Shown here piece after piece: positions 41,168 through 49,958 of a stretch of 64,000 bases of DNA; the first letter of the stretch is position 1; each line of letters opens with the position of its first letter. The translations under genes were made by a program, and so were the position numbers. The stretch lies in assembly GCA_016710365.1 (NCBI GenBank), contig JADJVW010000002.1, forward strand, positions 248,001 through 312,000, written 5' to 3'. The notes below the pieces were generated by a model, which made no database searches, had not been told where the DNA came from, and saw nothing but the letters and a program-made list of their open reading frames with translations. The DNA is from Candidatus Caldilinea saccharophila. Its GTDB lineage: Bacteria; Chloroflexota; Anaerolineae; Caldilineales; Caldilineaceae.

Positions 41168-41372
41168 TGTAGCTCCTGGCTTGCGGTGCTGGCGGCGAAA
41201 ACTGCGGTTCAAGTTTCCTATTCAACCATTGCGGGCGCGGTATGTCAATGGGTTTGCTTGTTGTTTGCCTTACAGTCTAGCCGCTTGACATCCAGCGCAC
41301 TTCACGCCAAAATCTAAATATCGCCTTTCCGCTGAGCACTTCCCTATGTGAGCATAATAAAAGGTGCGTCCT

Positions 41373-42473
41373 ATGCCTGACACCATCGACTTATCACAAA
41401 CCGATCTATCCCGGAAGTTGAAGAAAAAGAGATACAAGCCTGTCCGCAAGGCTCAGATCGAACGCATCTTCGACCTGTCTGAGCTGATCTATGAGCAAAA
41501 GCGGCCGGTCATCATCGTCTTCGAAGGGTGGGATGCAGCGGGCAAGGGCACCACGATCCGCCGGCTCACCGCACCGCTGGATGCGCGCGGCTTCAAGGTG
41601 CTCTCCACCCAGGCGCCGCGCACGCACGAAAAGCGCAAGCCGTGGCTGTGGCGCTTCTGGATGAACCTGCCGCGCCACGGTCAGATTGCGATTTACGACC
41701 GCAGTTGGTATGGCCGCGTGCTGGTGGAGCGCGTCGATGGGTTGACCCCGCTGCCGCAATGGATCGCAGCCTATGAAGAGATCAACAATTTCGAGCGCAC
41801 GTTGGCTGACGACGGCGCCATCTTTATCAAGTTCTGGCTGCACATCAGCAAGGACGAGCAATTGCGCCGCTTTATGAAACTGGCAAATGAACCGGAGAAC
41901 GCCTGGCGCGTCACCGCGGAGGACTGGGAAAATCATCGCAAATACGATGAATATCTGGCAGCCGTTGCAGACATGCTCGACAAAACGAACACATCGATCG
42001 CCCCGTGGACCGTCGCACCATCCACCGACGGCGAAGTCCGGCTCTACACCGTGTTCGATACCATCATCAGGCGGCTGGAAGCGGCGCTTGGTCTGACCCC
42101 GACGCAATGGCCGCCGCTTGCCGAATTGAGCGAAGGCAAGCACGCCAAAGGCAAGTTGCAGGACAAATCGAAGAAAAAGGCCAAGCGCGATAAAAAAGCA
42201 AAGAATGGCAAGCAGAGCGAGTCGGAGCAAGTGGCTGCAGAGACGAACGCAAAGCCAAAAGCGAAGAAAAAAGAGAAGCGCAAATCTGACAACGGTGTGG
42301 AAGGGGAGGACAAGGCGGCGCAGACACCCCCCATCGAGCTCCCTACACCCGTCCTTGCAGAAATGACGCCTGCAAAACCGGCGTCAAGGCGACGCAAGTT
42401 GGCGCCGGTTCCAGCTGCGCCAGATGCAACCGAGCCAGATGCCAATGCGGTGATGGAGGTGGACCATGCTTGA
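41373..42473 (+). CDS. Polyphosphate kinase 2, with Lys-rich tail
   Basis: 366 aa from ATG 41373. The PPK2 core has Walker A FEGWDAAGKGTTIRRL, the Walker-B-like IYDRSWYGRVLVERV, and the lid region FIKFWLHISKDEQLRRF. After the core (~residue 245) a highly charged Lys/Glu tail of ~120 residues follows (KKKAKRDKKAKNGKQ). Such a basic tail may hold polyphosphate, which is inference. PPK2 enzymes transfer phosphate between polyphosphate and nucleotides. The stop overlaps the next PPK2 gene by 8 bp. Confidence 0.92.
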   Translation: MPDTIDLSQTDLSRKLKKKRYKPVRKAQIERIFDLSELIYEQKRPVIIVFEGWDAAGKGTTIRRLTAPLDARGFKVLSTQAPRTHEKRKPWLWRFWMNLPRHGQIAIYDRSWYGRVLVERVDGLTPLPQWIAAYEEINNFERTLADDGAIFIKFWLHISKDEQLRRFMKLANEPENAWRVTAEDWENHRKYDEYLAAVADMLDKTNTSIAPWTVAPSTDGEVRLYTVFDTIIRRLEAALGLTPTQWPPLAELSEGKHAKGKLQDKSKKKAKRDKKAKNGKQSESEQVAAETNAKPKAKKKEKRKSDNGVEGEDKAAQTPPIELPTPVLAEMTPAKPASRRRKLAPVPAAPDATEPDANAVMEVDHA

Positions 42474-43293
42474 GATTATCGACCTCACTCAGAAACTGGA
42501 TAAGGATGAGTATGAACAGCAGCTCGATCTCTACCAGACGCAAGTGCGCTTGCTGGGCTATCATCTCTATCATCAGCAGCGACCTTGCGTGATCGTCTTC
42601 GAGGGGTGGGACGCCGCGGGCAAAGGCGGCGCCATCAATCGCCTGACCGCGCGGCTGGACGCGCGTGGCTTTGTCGTCCATCCGATCGCCGCACCGCGCG
42701 GGGACGATGCCGAGAAGCATTACCTGTGGCGTTTCTGGCGGCGCCTGCCGGACCGCGGCAACATCGCCATCTTCGACCGGAGTTGGTACGGACGCGTCAT
42801 GGTGGAGCGCGTCGAGGGCTTTGCCAGGCCGGAAGAATGGCAACGCGCCTACCAGGAGATCAGAGACTTCGAGGCGCAGCTTGTCGACTTTGGCACGATC
42901 ATCCTCAAATTCTGGCTGCACATCAGCAAGGACGAACAGTTGCGCCGCTTCGAGGATCGGCAAAGTCGGCCCAACAAAGCCTGGAAATTGACCGACGAGG
43001 ATTGGCGCAACCGCGACAAATGGGCGGAATACGAGCAGGCAGTAGAGGATATGTTGATCAAAACCACGACCGCGCAGGCGCCGTGGACGATCATCGCGGC
43101 CAACGATAAATACTTCGAGCGCGTGCAAGTGCTGCACACCGTGGTCGAAACCTTGAGCGCGGCTATGCATATCGATATGAGTTCCGACGCGGCATTGCGT
43201 GTGCCCTCTCATGCCGCACCCGCGTCTGTGCCCGCGTGGGCGATCAAAGAAGCACAACGTCTCGGCATTCGCGTCCCAGACGAGAGCATTTGA
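42466..43293 (+). CDS. Polyphosphate kinase 2, second copy
   Basis: 275 aa paralogue of the upstream gene. Walker A FEGWDAAGKGGAINRL, IFDRSWYGRVMVERVEGF and LKFWLHISKDEQLRRFEDR are all present. It lacks the basic tail and ends with a short unrelated extension. The two kinases differ after Walker A (GT versus GG), so they may prefer different nucleotides. The TGA stop lies in the first bases of a partial repeat (43291-43320). Confidence 0.92.
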   Translation: MLEIIDLTQKLDKDEYEQQLDLYQTQVRLLGYHLYHQQRPCVIVFEGWDAAGKGGAINRLTARLDARGFVVHPIAAPRGDDAEKHYLWRFWRRLPDRGNIAIFDRSWYGRVMVERVEGFARPEEWQRAYQEIRDFEAQLVDFGTIILKFWLHISKDEQLRRFEDRQSRPNKAWKLTDEDWRNRDKWAEYEQAVEDMLIKTTTAQAPWTIIAANDKYFERVQVLHTVVETLSAAMHIDMSSDAALRVPSHAAPASVPAWAIKEAQRLGIRVPDESI

Positions 43294-43320
43294 CGCGGAG
43301 GCGCAAAGGTGCGCAGAGTC
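43291..43320. repeat. Partial GACGCGGAGGCGC repeat at the PPK2 stop codon
   Basis: TGACGCGGAGGCGCAAAGGT and GCGCAGAGTC match the left half of the element at 3507. The stop codon of the preceding gene is its first triplet. Confidence 0.55.
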
Positions 43321-43350
43321 AAAGTCTAGGTTTCAGTCGCTTTCACAACT

Positions 43351-43391
43351 AAAAGCAAGTGTGGCAGGGGATGCCTGCCGCACTTGCTTTT
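43351..43391. terminator. Bidirectional Rho-independent terminator
   Basis: AAAAGCAAGTGTGGCAGG pairs with CCTGCCGCACTTGCTTTT (18 pairs, one G-U) around GGATG. It lies between the PPK2 pair and the convergent VOC gene. Confidence 0.88.
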
Positions 43392-43467
43392 CCTCTTCAC
43401 CTCCGTGCGAGCCGGCAACGGGGAGCGTCACGTAAAGCGACTCGCGGGATGGGACATCATGCAACGG

Positions 43468-43863
43468 TTACACGTCCTGACCTGCGGGTGCTGGCGACGG
43501 CCAGGCTGGGTCGCAAAAGCGCTGAATCTCCAACAGATAGCCGTTGGGGTCGCGCAAGAAACAATGATAGATGTTGTAGGTTGGATTGAAGGCGGGCGCT
43601 TGCTCGATGCTTGCGCCGCGTGCACACAGGCGTGCATGCCAACTGTCCACGTCCTGCGTCACCAGCGTCACGATCACTCCCGACGGGGCCGCACCGGCGC
43701 GCTCGCAAAAACCGAGGAAGCCATCCGCGCTGACGCGATAGATGCGGCAACTCCCCTGATCGAGCACCAAAGGCAGCCCGACCAATTCTGTATAGAAGTG
43801 CGCGGTCGCAGCAAGATCGGCTGTATATAGAAAAGTGACGCACTGCTCGAAGGGCGTCTGCAT
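43468..43863 (-). CDS. VOC family (glyoxalase/dioxygenase fold) protein
   Basis: 131 aa. Two beta-alpha-beta-beta-beta units: CVTFLYTADLAATAHFYTEL with VGLPLVLDQG, then VTLVTQDVDSWHARLCARGA and FLRDPNGYLLEIQRF, the last carrying the usual metal-ligand Glu. The family covers glyoxalase, bleomycin-binding and dioxygenase proteins; the specific reaction is unknown. Confidence 0.85.
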   Translation of the reverse strand: MQTPFEQCVTFLYTADLAATAHFYTELVGLPLVLDQGSCRIYRVSADGFLGFCERAGAAPSGVIVTLVTQDVDSWHARLCARGASIEQAPAFNPTYNIYHCFLRDPNGYLLEIQRFCDPAWPSPAPAGQDV

Positions 43864-43875
43864 AAGTTTCTAGTG

Positions 43876-44628
43876 CTACTCGATCTGACGTGCAGTCATG
43901 GCGGCGCCGACAATGCCGGCCTCGTTCAAAAACTGCGCGGCCACGACTTTGGCTTTGCGGCGGAGATGAGGTGCAAACTTATCGAACTTTTTGCTGACGC
44001 CGCCGCCAATGATAAAGACGTCGGGCGAAAAAAGCATTTCCATCAACGCCAGAAAATGATCGACGCGCTTGGCCCATTCCGGCCACTTCAGATCTTCATC
44101 CTTGCGCACCTTGTCCGAACAATAATATTCGGAATCGATGCCTTTCATCGGCGTGGGCATGGGAACGTGACCAAACTCGGTGTTTGGCAGCAGCTTACCG
44201 TCGTGGAAGATGGCGCTGCCGATGCCCGTGCCAAAGGTCAACAGGATGGCGATGCCCTTTTGGTGCTCACGCCCGGCGCCGAAAGTCATCTCGGCCACGC
44301 CCGCCGCATCGGCGTCGTTGAGCACGTTGATAGGCAAGCCGGTTGCTTCCCGAAAAATATCCTGCGCCGGCGCGCCAAGCCACGAGTTATCTACATTGGC
44401 AGCCGAAAGCGTGACGCCGTGTTGAACGATGGCGGGGAAAGTGACGCCCACCGGCCCTGTATATTCGAAATGGCGCACAATCTCGACCACCACCTTGGCG
44501 ACTTCGGGCGGCGTAGAGGGTTGGGGCGTGGCAATACGATGACGTTTCCCGATCAGTTCGCCATTTTCAGCATCCACCAAGGCGCCCTTAATGCCGCTGC
44601 CGCCAATATCAATACCCAGGACCTGCAT
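43876..44628 (-). CDS. ppgK: Polyphosphate glucokinase (ROK family)
   Basis: 250 aa from ATG 44628, which has GGAGG seven bases upstream. N-terminal phosphate loop VLGIDIGGSGIKGALVD, VGVTFPAIVQHGV, the glucose site NVLNDADAAGVAEMTFG, and LTFGTGIGSAIFHDGKLLPN with TEFGH. This combination is typical of polyphosphate:glucose phosphotransferases. The usual ROK zinc-binding Cys cluster is absent, as in PpgK. It makes glucose-6-phosphate from polyphosphate, which fits the two PPK2 genes next door. Confidence 0.92.
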   Translation of the reverse strand: MQVLGIDIGGSGIKGALVDAENGELIGKRHRIATPQPSTPPEVAKVVVEIVRHFEYTGPVGVTFPAIVQHGVTLSAANVDNSWLGAPAQDIFREATGLPINVLNDADAAGVAEMTFGAGREHQKGIAILLTFGTGIGSAIFHDGKLLPNTEFGHVPMPTPMKGIDSEYYCSDKVRKDEDLKWPEWAKRVDHFLALMEMLFSPDVFIIGGGVSKKFDKFAPHLRRKAKVVAAQFLNEAGIVGAAMTARQIE

Positions 44629-44780
44629 ATTTTGCCTCCAGGAGTGCAAACGGAGAGGAGCGATGCACACCAGTCTACACGGTCGTGACGATCTCGACAA
44701 GTGCGGGTGCAAGCCAGGCATGGCCTGCCTTCAGGAGATAGACCAGCGCACGCTATTTGATTTGACGCGTCCTCCCGTAG

Positions 44781-44937
44781 GTCGGGCTATCAGCCCGACG
44801 CTGACTGTGGCGATGTAATTGCTTCATTCGGCGTGGCGGGAGCTTGACCAGTAGGCCGGGCTATCAGCCCGACGGGGTTGCGTCAACACTCCAGGTGGCA
44901 TCAACCAGTGGAAGCACCGTCGGGCTGGTAGCCCGAC
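44781..44937. repeat. Three copies of a 19-bp palindrome
   Basis: GTCGGGCTATCAGCCCGAC at 44781-44799, one-base variant GCCGGGCTATCAGCCCGAC at 44855-44873, and GTCGGGCTGGTAGCCCGAC at 44919-44937. All fill the 436-bp gap between ppgK and the plus-strand dehydrogenase. Nothing else coding is seen in this gap. Confidence 0.88.
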
Positions 44938-45064
44938 CGACTAGCAGGTCGCCAAATTTTTGGGATGCACGCCACACACCCGATGACATCCGCCCACCCG
45001 GCAAACGTGGTATGATGGGAACGACTCTACACACAAGAAACTCATTCATCAAAGCCAAAAAATT

Positions 45065-46081
45065 ATGGAACCAACAAAACCCACTGGTTTGGCTGCGCCG
45101 CAGTGCCTCAACGTTCACATCCCACCCTCCGACCTGGCCGCACGCGCCGACGCGTTGCGCGCACTGCTGCCGCCTACTGTTCACATCACCGCGGGGCCGG
45201 ACGACGCGCAACCGGCGGCTTGTCACATCTTGGTGAACGGGTCGGTCAAGGCGGAGTGGCTGGACGCCAGCCCCGACCTGCGCGCCGTCATCGTGCCTTA
45301 CGCGGGCATTTCGCTGGAGATGCAGACGCTGCTCCAGCGCTATCCGCAGATCACGCTGCACAACCTGCATTACAACGACGTCGCCACCGCGGAATTTGCC
45401 CTCGCCCTGCTGTTTTCCGCGGCCAAGTTCGTCGTGCCGCTGGACCAGCGCCTCCGCCAAGGGGACTGGCGGCAACGCTACAAAGGCGCGCCTTCACTCC
45501 TGCTCTCTGGCAAGCGGGTGCTGATCCTGGGCTACGGCGCCATTGGCCGGCAAATCGCACCGGTCTGTCAGGCGCTCGGGATGCAGGTCAGCGGTGTGCG
45601 CCGCCATACACCGCCGCAGGCTGTCGAAGCTGGCGTGAACGTTTACCCGGTGGCGGAACTCAAAACGTTGCTGCCCGCGACGGACATCCTGATCTGCGTG
45701 CTGCCCCAGACCGCGGAAACCGTCGGGCTGATCGGCGCCGCGGAACTCGCGGCGCTGCCGCCGGGCGGCATCGTCGTCAATGTGGGGCGCGGGCCGGTGA
45801 TCGACGAAGCCGCACTTTACCACGCGCTGCACAGTGGCCATCTGGCCGCGGCGGGCATCGACGTGTGGTACATCTATCCGCACGGCGAGGAGGAGCGCGG
45901 CCATACCCAGCCGTCGCACTTCCCTTTTCACGAACTCGACAACGTGGTGCTCAGTCCCCATCGCGGCGGATGGTTGGAAGAGGCCGAGGAGCGGCGGCGG
46001 CAGGAGTTAGCATCGCTGCTCACCGCGGCGGCGCAGGGTCAGCCCATCCCCAATCAGGTCGATAAACAACTGGGATATTGA
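45065..46081 (+). CDS. D-isomer specific 2-hydroxyacid dehydrogenase
   Basis: 338 aa NAD(P)-dependent oxidoreductase. The dinucleotide site is VLILGYGAIGRQIAPVCQAL; catalytic Arg is expected around ICVLPQTAETVGLIGAAEL, with Glu and His positions near GRGPVIDEAALYHALHSGHL and LSPHRGGW. The N-terminal flavodoxin-like substrate domain is shorter than usual. The substrate cannot be named. It starts just after the palindrome cluster. Confidence 0.87.
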   Translation: MEPTKPTGLAAPQCLNVHIPPSDLAARADALRALLPPTVHITAGPDDAQPAACHILVNGSVKAEWLDASPDLRAVIVPYAGISLEMQTLLQRYPQITLHNLHYNDVATAEFALALLFSAAKFVVPLDQRLRQGDWRQRYKGAPSLLLSGKRVLILGYGAIGRQIAPVCQALGMQVSGVRRHTPPQAVEAGVNVYPVAELKTLLPATDILICVLPQTAETVGLIGAAELAALPPGGIVVNVGRGPVIDEAALYHALHSGHLAAAGIDVWYIYPHGEEERGHTQPSHFPFHELDNVVLSPHRGGWLEEAEERRRQELASLLTAAAQGQPIPNQVDKQLGY

Positions 46082-46088
46082 AAAACGC

Positions 46089-47278
46089 GTGCGCAAGATC
46101 ATTCACCTCGATCTGGACGCCTTTTTCTGCGCCGTCGAAGAGTTGCGCGACCCGACGCTGCGCGGCAAGCCGTTCGCGGTCGGCGGGCAACCGGAAAGCC
46201 GCGGGGTGGTTGCCTCCTGCTCCTATGCGGCGCGGCGCTTTGGCGTGCATTCCGCCCTGCCAATGGGGCAGGCGCTGCGCCTCTGCCCTACGCTCCTCAT
46301 TGTGCCGGTGCGCCATAGTGAATACGCGGCGGCGTCGCGGCGGGTGATGGCGATCCTGCACACGCTGACGCCGCGGGTCGAGCAGATTTCGATCGACGAA
46401 GCCTTTCTCGATGTCACCGACCGCCCGCAAGCAGCCGCGGCGTTGGCCGTCGATCTCCAACAGGCCATTCGTCGCGACCTGGGGCTGCCCGTCTCGCTGG
46501 GCGTCGCCGCCAACAAGCTCGTCGCCAAGATTGCCAACAACGTTGGCAAGGCCGCCGCGCGCGGCGACGCGCCGCCCAGCGCGCTGCTGGTCGTGCCGCC
46601 GGGCGACGAAGCAACCTTTCTGGCGCCGCTGCCGGCAGACGCGTTGTGGGGCGTCGGGCCCAAGACCGCGGCGCGGTTGGAGGCGCTGGGCATCCACACC
46701 ATCGGCGACATTGCCCACTGGCCGGAGCGCGACCTGGTGCAGCGCTTTGGCAAGCATGGGCAAGAGCTGGCGCGCCACGCGTGCGGGCTGGATGATCGCC
46801 CAGTCGTCACGGAGCATGAACGCAAGTCGATCAGCCAGAGAACACCTTTGTGCGCGATGTCACCGACGCCGCGCTGCTGCGCGCCACGTTGCAGCAACAG
46901 GCGGAGGAGGTGGCGGCCATGTTGCGGCGGCAGCACTTGCTCAGCGCCACCGTCAAGCTCAAGCTCCGCTGGGCCGACTTCACCACGTTGACGCGCCAGA
47001 TGACGCTCCCGCAGCCCAGCGATGACGCCGCGCAGATCCACGCCACTGCCTGCATTTTGCTCGAACGCGCGTGGCAGCAACAGGCGGTGCGGCTGATCGG
47101 CGTCGGCGTGAGCGGACTGAGCGAAGCGCGCCAGCTCAGCTTGTGGGAGCCACCGAATGCGCGCGCCGAAAATCTTTACACCGCCGTCAAAGAAGTGCGC
47201 AAGCGGTATGGCGAAAGCGCACTCCGCCGCGCCAGCGACCTCGACGACCACGCCGCGGCAATAGACGAGAAAAGCTAA
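46089..47278 (+). CDS. dinB: DNA polymerase IV (Y family), one frameshift
   Basis: Translesion polymerase. From GTG 46089: IIHLDLDAFFCAVEELRDP (first catalytic Asp), SYAARRFGVHSALPMGQALR, and QISIDEAFLDVTDRPQ with the SIDEAF motif. The thumb HhH segment is LWGVGPKTAARLEALGIHTI. At about 46835 one base is missing; the other frame gives ENTFVRDVTDAALLRATLQQ and the little-finger domain (TVKLKLRWADFTTLTRQMTL), ending at 47278. Length about 396 aa, normal for DinB. Likely error, as this stretch of the window is rich in indels. Confidence 0.88.
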
Positions 47279-47294
47279 GACAGACATCCACAGC

Positions 47295-47385
47295 ATAGAA
47301 CGCGGATTGTGCGGATCAGGCGGATAAAAACCGGATTATTTCTAATAAAATCGCATCCGCCTGATCCGTTGAATCCGCGTTCTAT
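47295..47385. repeat. Dispersed hairpin repeat, copy 3
   Basis: Starts ATAGAACGCGGATTGTGCGG and ends TTGAATCCGCGTTCTAT; the two arms pair over most of their length. Same family as 28122-28206 and 56195-56289, with a diverged end (GAACGC instead of GACCAC). Confidence 0.85.
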
Positions 47386-47436
47386 CATTCGCAGCAGGCG
47401 TCTGTCACCAATCAATGTCGGTGCGCCTGGGCAGGA

Positions 47437-47445
47437 TGATATAAT
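47437..47445 (+). promoter_or_regulatory. Extended -10 promoter, possibly leaderless
   Basis: TGATATAAT is a perfect extended -10 (TGn plus TATAAT). The expected start, about 47452-47453, coincides with the ATG of the lipoprotein hydrolase at 47453. An mRNA without a 5' leader is therefore possible. Confidence 0.5.
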
Positions 47446-47452
47446 GGCCGGC

Positions 47453-48790
47453 ATGAGATGCAGCAAGCAGACGCGAGGTGTGGCGACAATCGAGTTTCCC
47501 TGGCTGTGGGGCAGATTTTGCAGCGTGCTTGCATGGCTTGCCAGTGCGCTGCTGTTGATCGGCTGCCGGCCCGCCCCCGAAGCAAACGTTGCGGGCTATC
47601 TGCTGTCAACCTGGTTGGGGACGCAGCCACCCGCGGTCAGCACTGCATCTCCCGGCGCGCTGGCCGGACGCGTGGTTGATGCGCAGGGCGAGCCGATTGC
47701 AGGCGCCACGGTCCTCGTCGCACAGGCGGACGGCGCGCCGCACCAGGCGATCACCGATGCGGATGGCCGCTATCGCATCGTGGGAATTCCGCCGGGACAG
47801 TATGTGCCGGCCGCGGTGGCGCCGGGCTATGCCGAGCGCGCGCTGGCCGGGCTGTTGGACATTCCCAAGCTCATCACCATCGTCGCCGATGAAACGACGA
47901 CCGCGCCGCCGTCCACGCTTGCGCCTTATCTCCGGCGCCCCTGCCCCGACGGCTGGCCGCCGCCGTCAATTTGCGACCGACCGGCGTCTACACCGCAGCC
48001 GCGAGCTTTCCGGCCGAAGCGGTCGCGGACGTGACAGCCTACGCGTTTGACTACGCAGGCGCCACCGTCGATACGGTGCGCGTCTACCTGCCGCAGGGAC
48101 ACGATCCTGCGGTGCAATTGCCGCTGCTGTTTATGGTCTACCCATCGCCCGTCGACGACTGGGAAGCGGTGAGCGTGGCGTTTGCGGACGAACAATTCGC
48201 TGTGGTGGCAATTTCCCCGACCGCGGCGCGCGGGACAGACGCCGAAGCTCACGCCCAGGATGCGCGCGTGGCGCTGGCGCTGGCGCGTGCAGGCGCTTTG
48301 GGCGATGCAGTGGGAGACAATCGGCCGGTGGCGATGGGCGGCAGCTTTAGCAGCGCCATCTTGTCGCGGCTGCTGCGCGCGGCGGGCGATGACCTCGCCG
48401 GCTGGGTGACGGTGGGGGCTGGCCGACGCTTTCACTGCGGCGCATCACGCTGCGGGCGCATCAGCGCCCGCGCCCTATACCTGGCTCGTGCCCGCGCTCG
48501 GTCCGCCCAATCTCTACCCGCTGCCATTTCTGATGTACTCGCCCGTCTACAGCGCAGGCGAGCTGCCGCCGACGCTGATCATCCACACCGCGGCGGGATG
48601 AGATTCTGCCCATCGACCAGGCGTTTGCACTGGAAGCCGCGGTGCGGGCGGCCGGCGTCCCCGTCGAAACCTACTACTAGCGGCAGACGTGAGCCACTAT
48701 CTGGGCATCGGAGAGAATCTGACTGACGCGGGCCGTACAATGTTCTATCAGATCGCTGAGTTTACCAAACGATATGGAGAATCGCCATGA
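47453..48790 (+). pseudogene. Lipoprotein alpha/beta hydrolase, at least four frameshifts
   Basis: Starts MRCSKQTRGVATIEFP, has a lipobox (LASALLLIGC), then a carboxypeptidase-regulatory-like domain (ALAGRVVDAQGEPIAGATVL, TDADGRYRIVGIPPGQY). The frame breaks near 47965 and continues with AYAFDYAGATVDTVRVYLPQ and a likely nucleophile motif, AMGGSFSSAIL. Another break near 48420 leads to GPPNLYPLPFLMYSPVYSAG, and two more near 48598 and 48683 lead to SHYLGIGENLTD. It ends at a TGA overlapping the ygfZ start. It resembles a prolyl-oligopeptidase-like esterase. Four indels within 720 bp is more than its neighbours have, so either decay or a poor stretch of assembly. Confidence 0.6.
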
Positions 48791-49743
48791 CTCAAACGAC
48801 GACAGAGAATCCCGCTGCCTACGCAGAGGCGTTGCGCCAAGGGGCAGCCGTCTGGACGCCGCCCGACGCCCGCGTGCTGCGGCTGCTCGACGCCGACCGC
48901 GTCGACTTCCTGCAGCGGATGACGACGAACGACATCAAAGCGTTGCGTCCGGGCGCAAGCTGTGTGACTGTATTGACCAGCCCGACCGCCAGGATCGTGC
49001 ACGTTTTCACGGTGCTGGCCGATGTGGAGGAACTCTGGCTGCTGCCCGCGCCGGGCGAGAGCGCCGCGCTCGAACGCCATCTGCGCGGCCAGATCTTTTT
49101 CATGGACAAAGTGCGCGTCGCCAGACCGCAGGCCGAACTTATCCGGCTGCGCATCGCCGGCCCGCGTGCGGAGACCGCGCTGGCTGGCGCAGGGTTCACG
49201 GCGTTGCCATCCATCGAAGGCGGCTGGCAACGCGCGGACGACCTCGTCGTGCTCAAGCAGACGGTCTACGATCTGCCCGGCTATGAGCTGATTGCACCCG
49301 CCGACAGGGTCACTGCTCTGCTCGCGCAGCTTGACGCCGTCGCCGTTGACGCGGCAAGCTACACCGCGCGACGCATCGAACTGGGGCGACCCGCGCCGGG
49401 TGCAGAGCTGACCGGCGAATATAGTCCGCTTGAAGCGGGGCTGGCGTGGGCGTGCGCCGAGAACAAGGGCTGCTATACAGGACAAGAGATCATCGCGCGG
49501 CAGATCACCTACGACAAGGTCACGCGCGCACTGGTTGGGTTGCGCAGCAACGCCATGCTCGCACCTGGCGCCGCGGTGCTGGTGGAAGAGCGCGAGGTGG
49601 GCAAAGTGACGAGCGCGGCCTTCAGCCCCACACTCCAGACGCCGGTAGCGCTCGCTATTCTCAAGCGCGGCCATTATGCCCCGGGAACAGCGGCCACGGT
49701 AGAGGGCGTCGCCGCCACAGTAGCACCCTTGACGCTCGTGTAA
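48787..49743 (+). CDS. ygfZ: YgfZ/GcvT-domain folate-binding protein
   Basis: 318 aa tetrahydrofolate-binding protein that helps maturation of iron-sulfur enzymes. The signature KGCYTGQEIIARQITYDKV with its conserved Cys is present at ~228-246. The N-terminal VLRLLDADRVDFLQRMTTND matches the GcvT-like fold. C-terminal barrel: VLVEEREVGKVTSAAFSP. GGAG precedes the ATG, which overlaps the end of the hydrolase gene. Confidence 0.9.
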   Translation: MTQTTTENPAAYAEALRQGAAVWTPPDARVLRLLDADRVDFLQRMTTNDIKALRPGASCVTVLTSPTARIVHVFTVLADVEELWLLPAPGESAALERHLRGQIFFMDKVRVARPQAELIRLRIAGPRAETALAGAGFTALPSIEGGWQRADDLVVLKQTVYDLPGYELIAPADRVTALLAQLDAVAVDAASYTARRIELGRPAPGAELTGEYSPLEAGLAWACAENKGCYTGQEIIARQITYDKVTRALVGLRSNAMLAPGAAVLVEEREVGKVTSAAFSPTLQTPVALAILKRGHYAPGTAATVEGVAATVAPLTLV

Positions 49744-49824
49744 TGTGTGGCTAAAGTGGCAATCACCGCTGCATAAAACCATCGCCGGCCGCACCCGCGC
49801 GGAAAAGCCGCCATCACCTGACCA

Positions 49825-49902
49825 TTTTTACGGGTTACGTTTTGACATTCTAAAGCGGTGCCGATAAACTTTTGCGATTTTGTGCGTCATGCCCCGTAAA
49901 AA
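49825..49902 (+). promoter_or_regulatory. Promoter of the potABCD operon, flanked by inverted 10-mers
   Basis: TTGACA (49842) and TAAACT (49865) have a 17-nt spacer; transcription would start near 49877. TTTTTACGGG (49825-49834) and CCCGTAAAAA (49893-49902) are exact inverted copies on either side. They could be two half-sites of a regulator bridging the promoter. The rest of 49744-49958 shows nothing else. Confidence 0.65.
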
Positions 49903-49958
49903 TTCTGCTGGATTTGACGGCATCTGCAACCAACCCATGAAGTAGGAGGTTTCACGCA

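Noticed and set aside
44781..44937. CRISPR array
   Set aside because: Only three copies of a 19-bp palindrome with unequal spacing (55 and 45 nt), and no cas genes nearby.
47453..48790. Stop codons in the hydrolase read as selenocysteine
   Set aside because: The reading frame changes at each break, so these are indels rather than recoded stops, and the residues do not fall on Cys sites.
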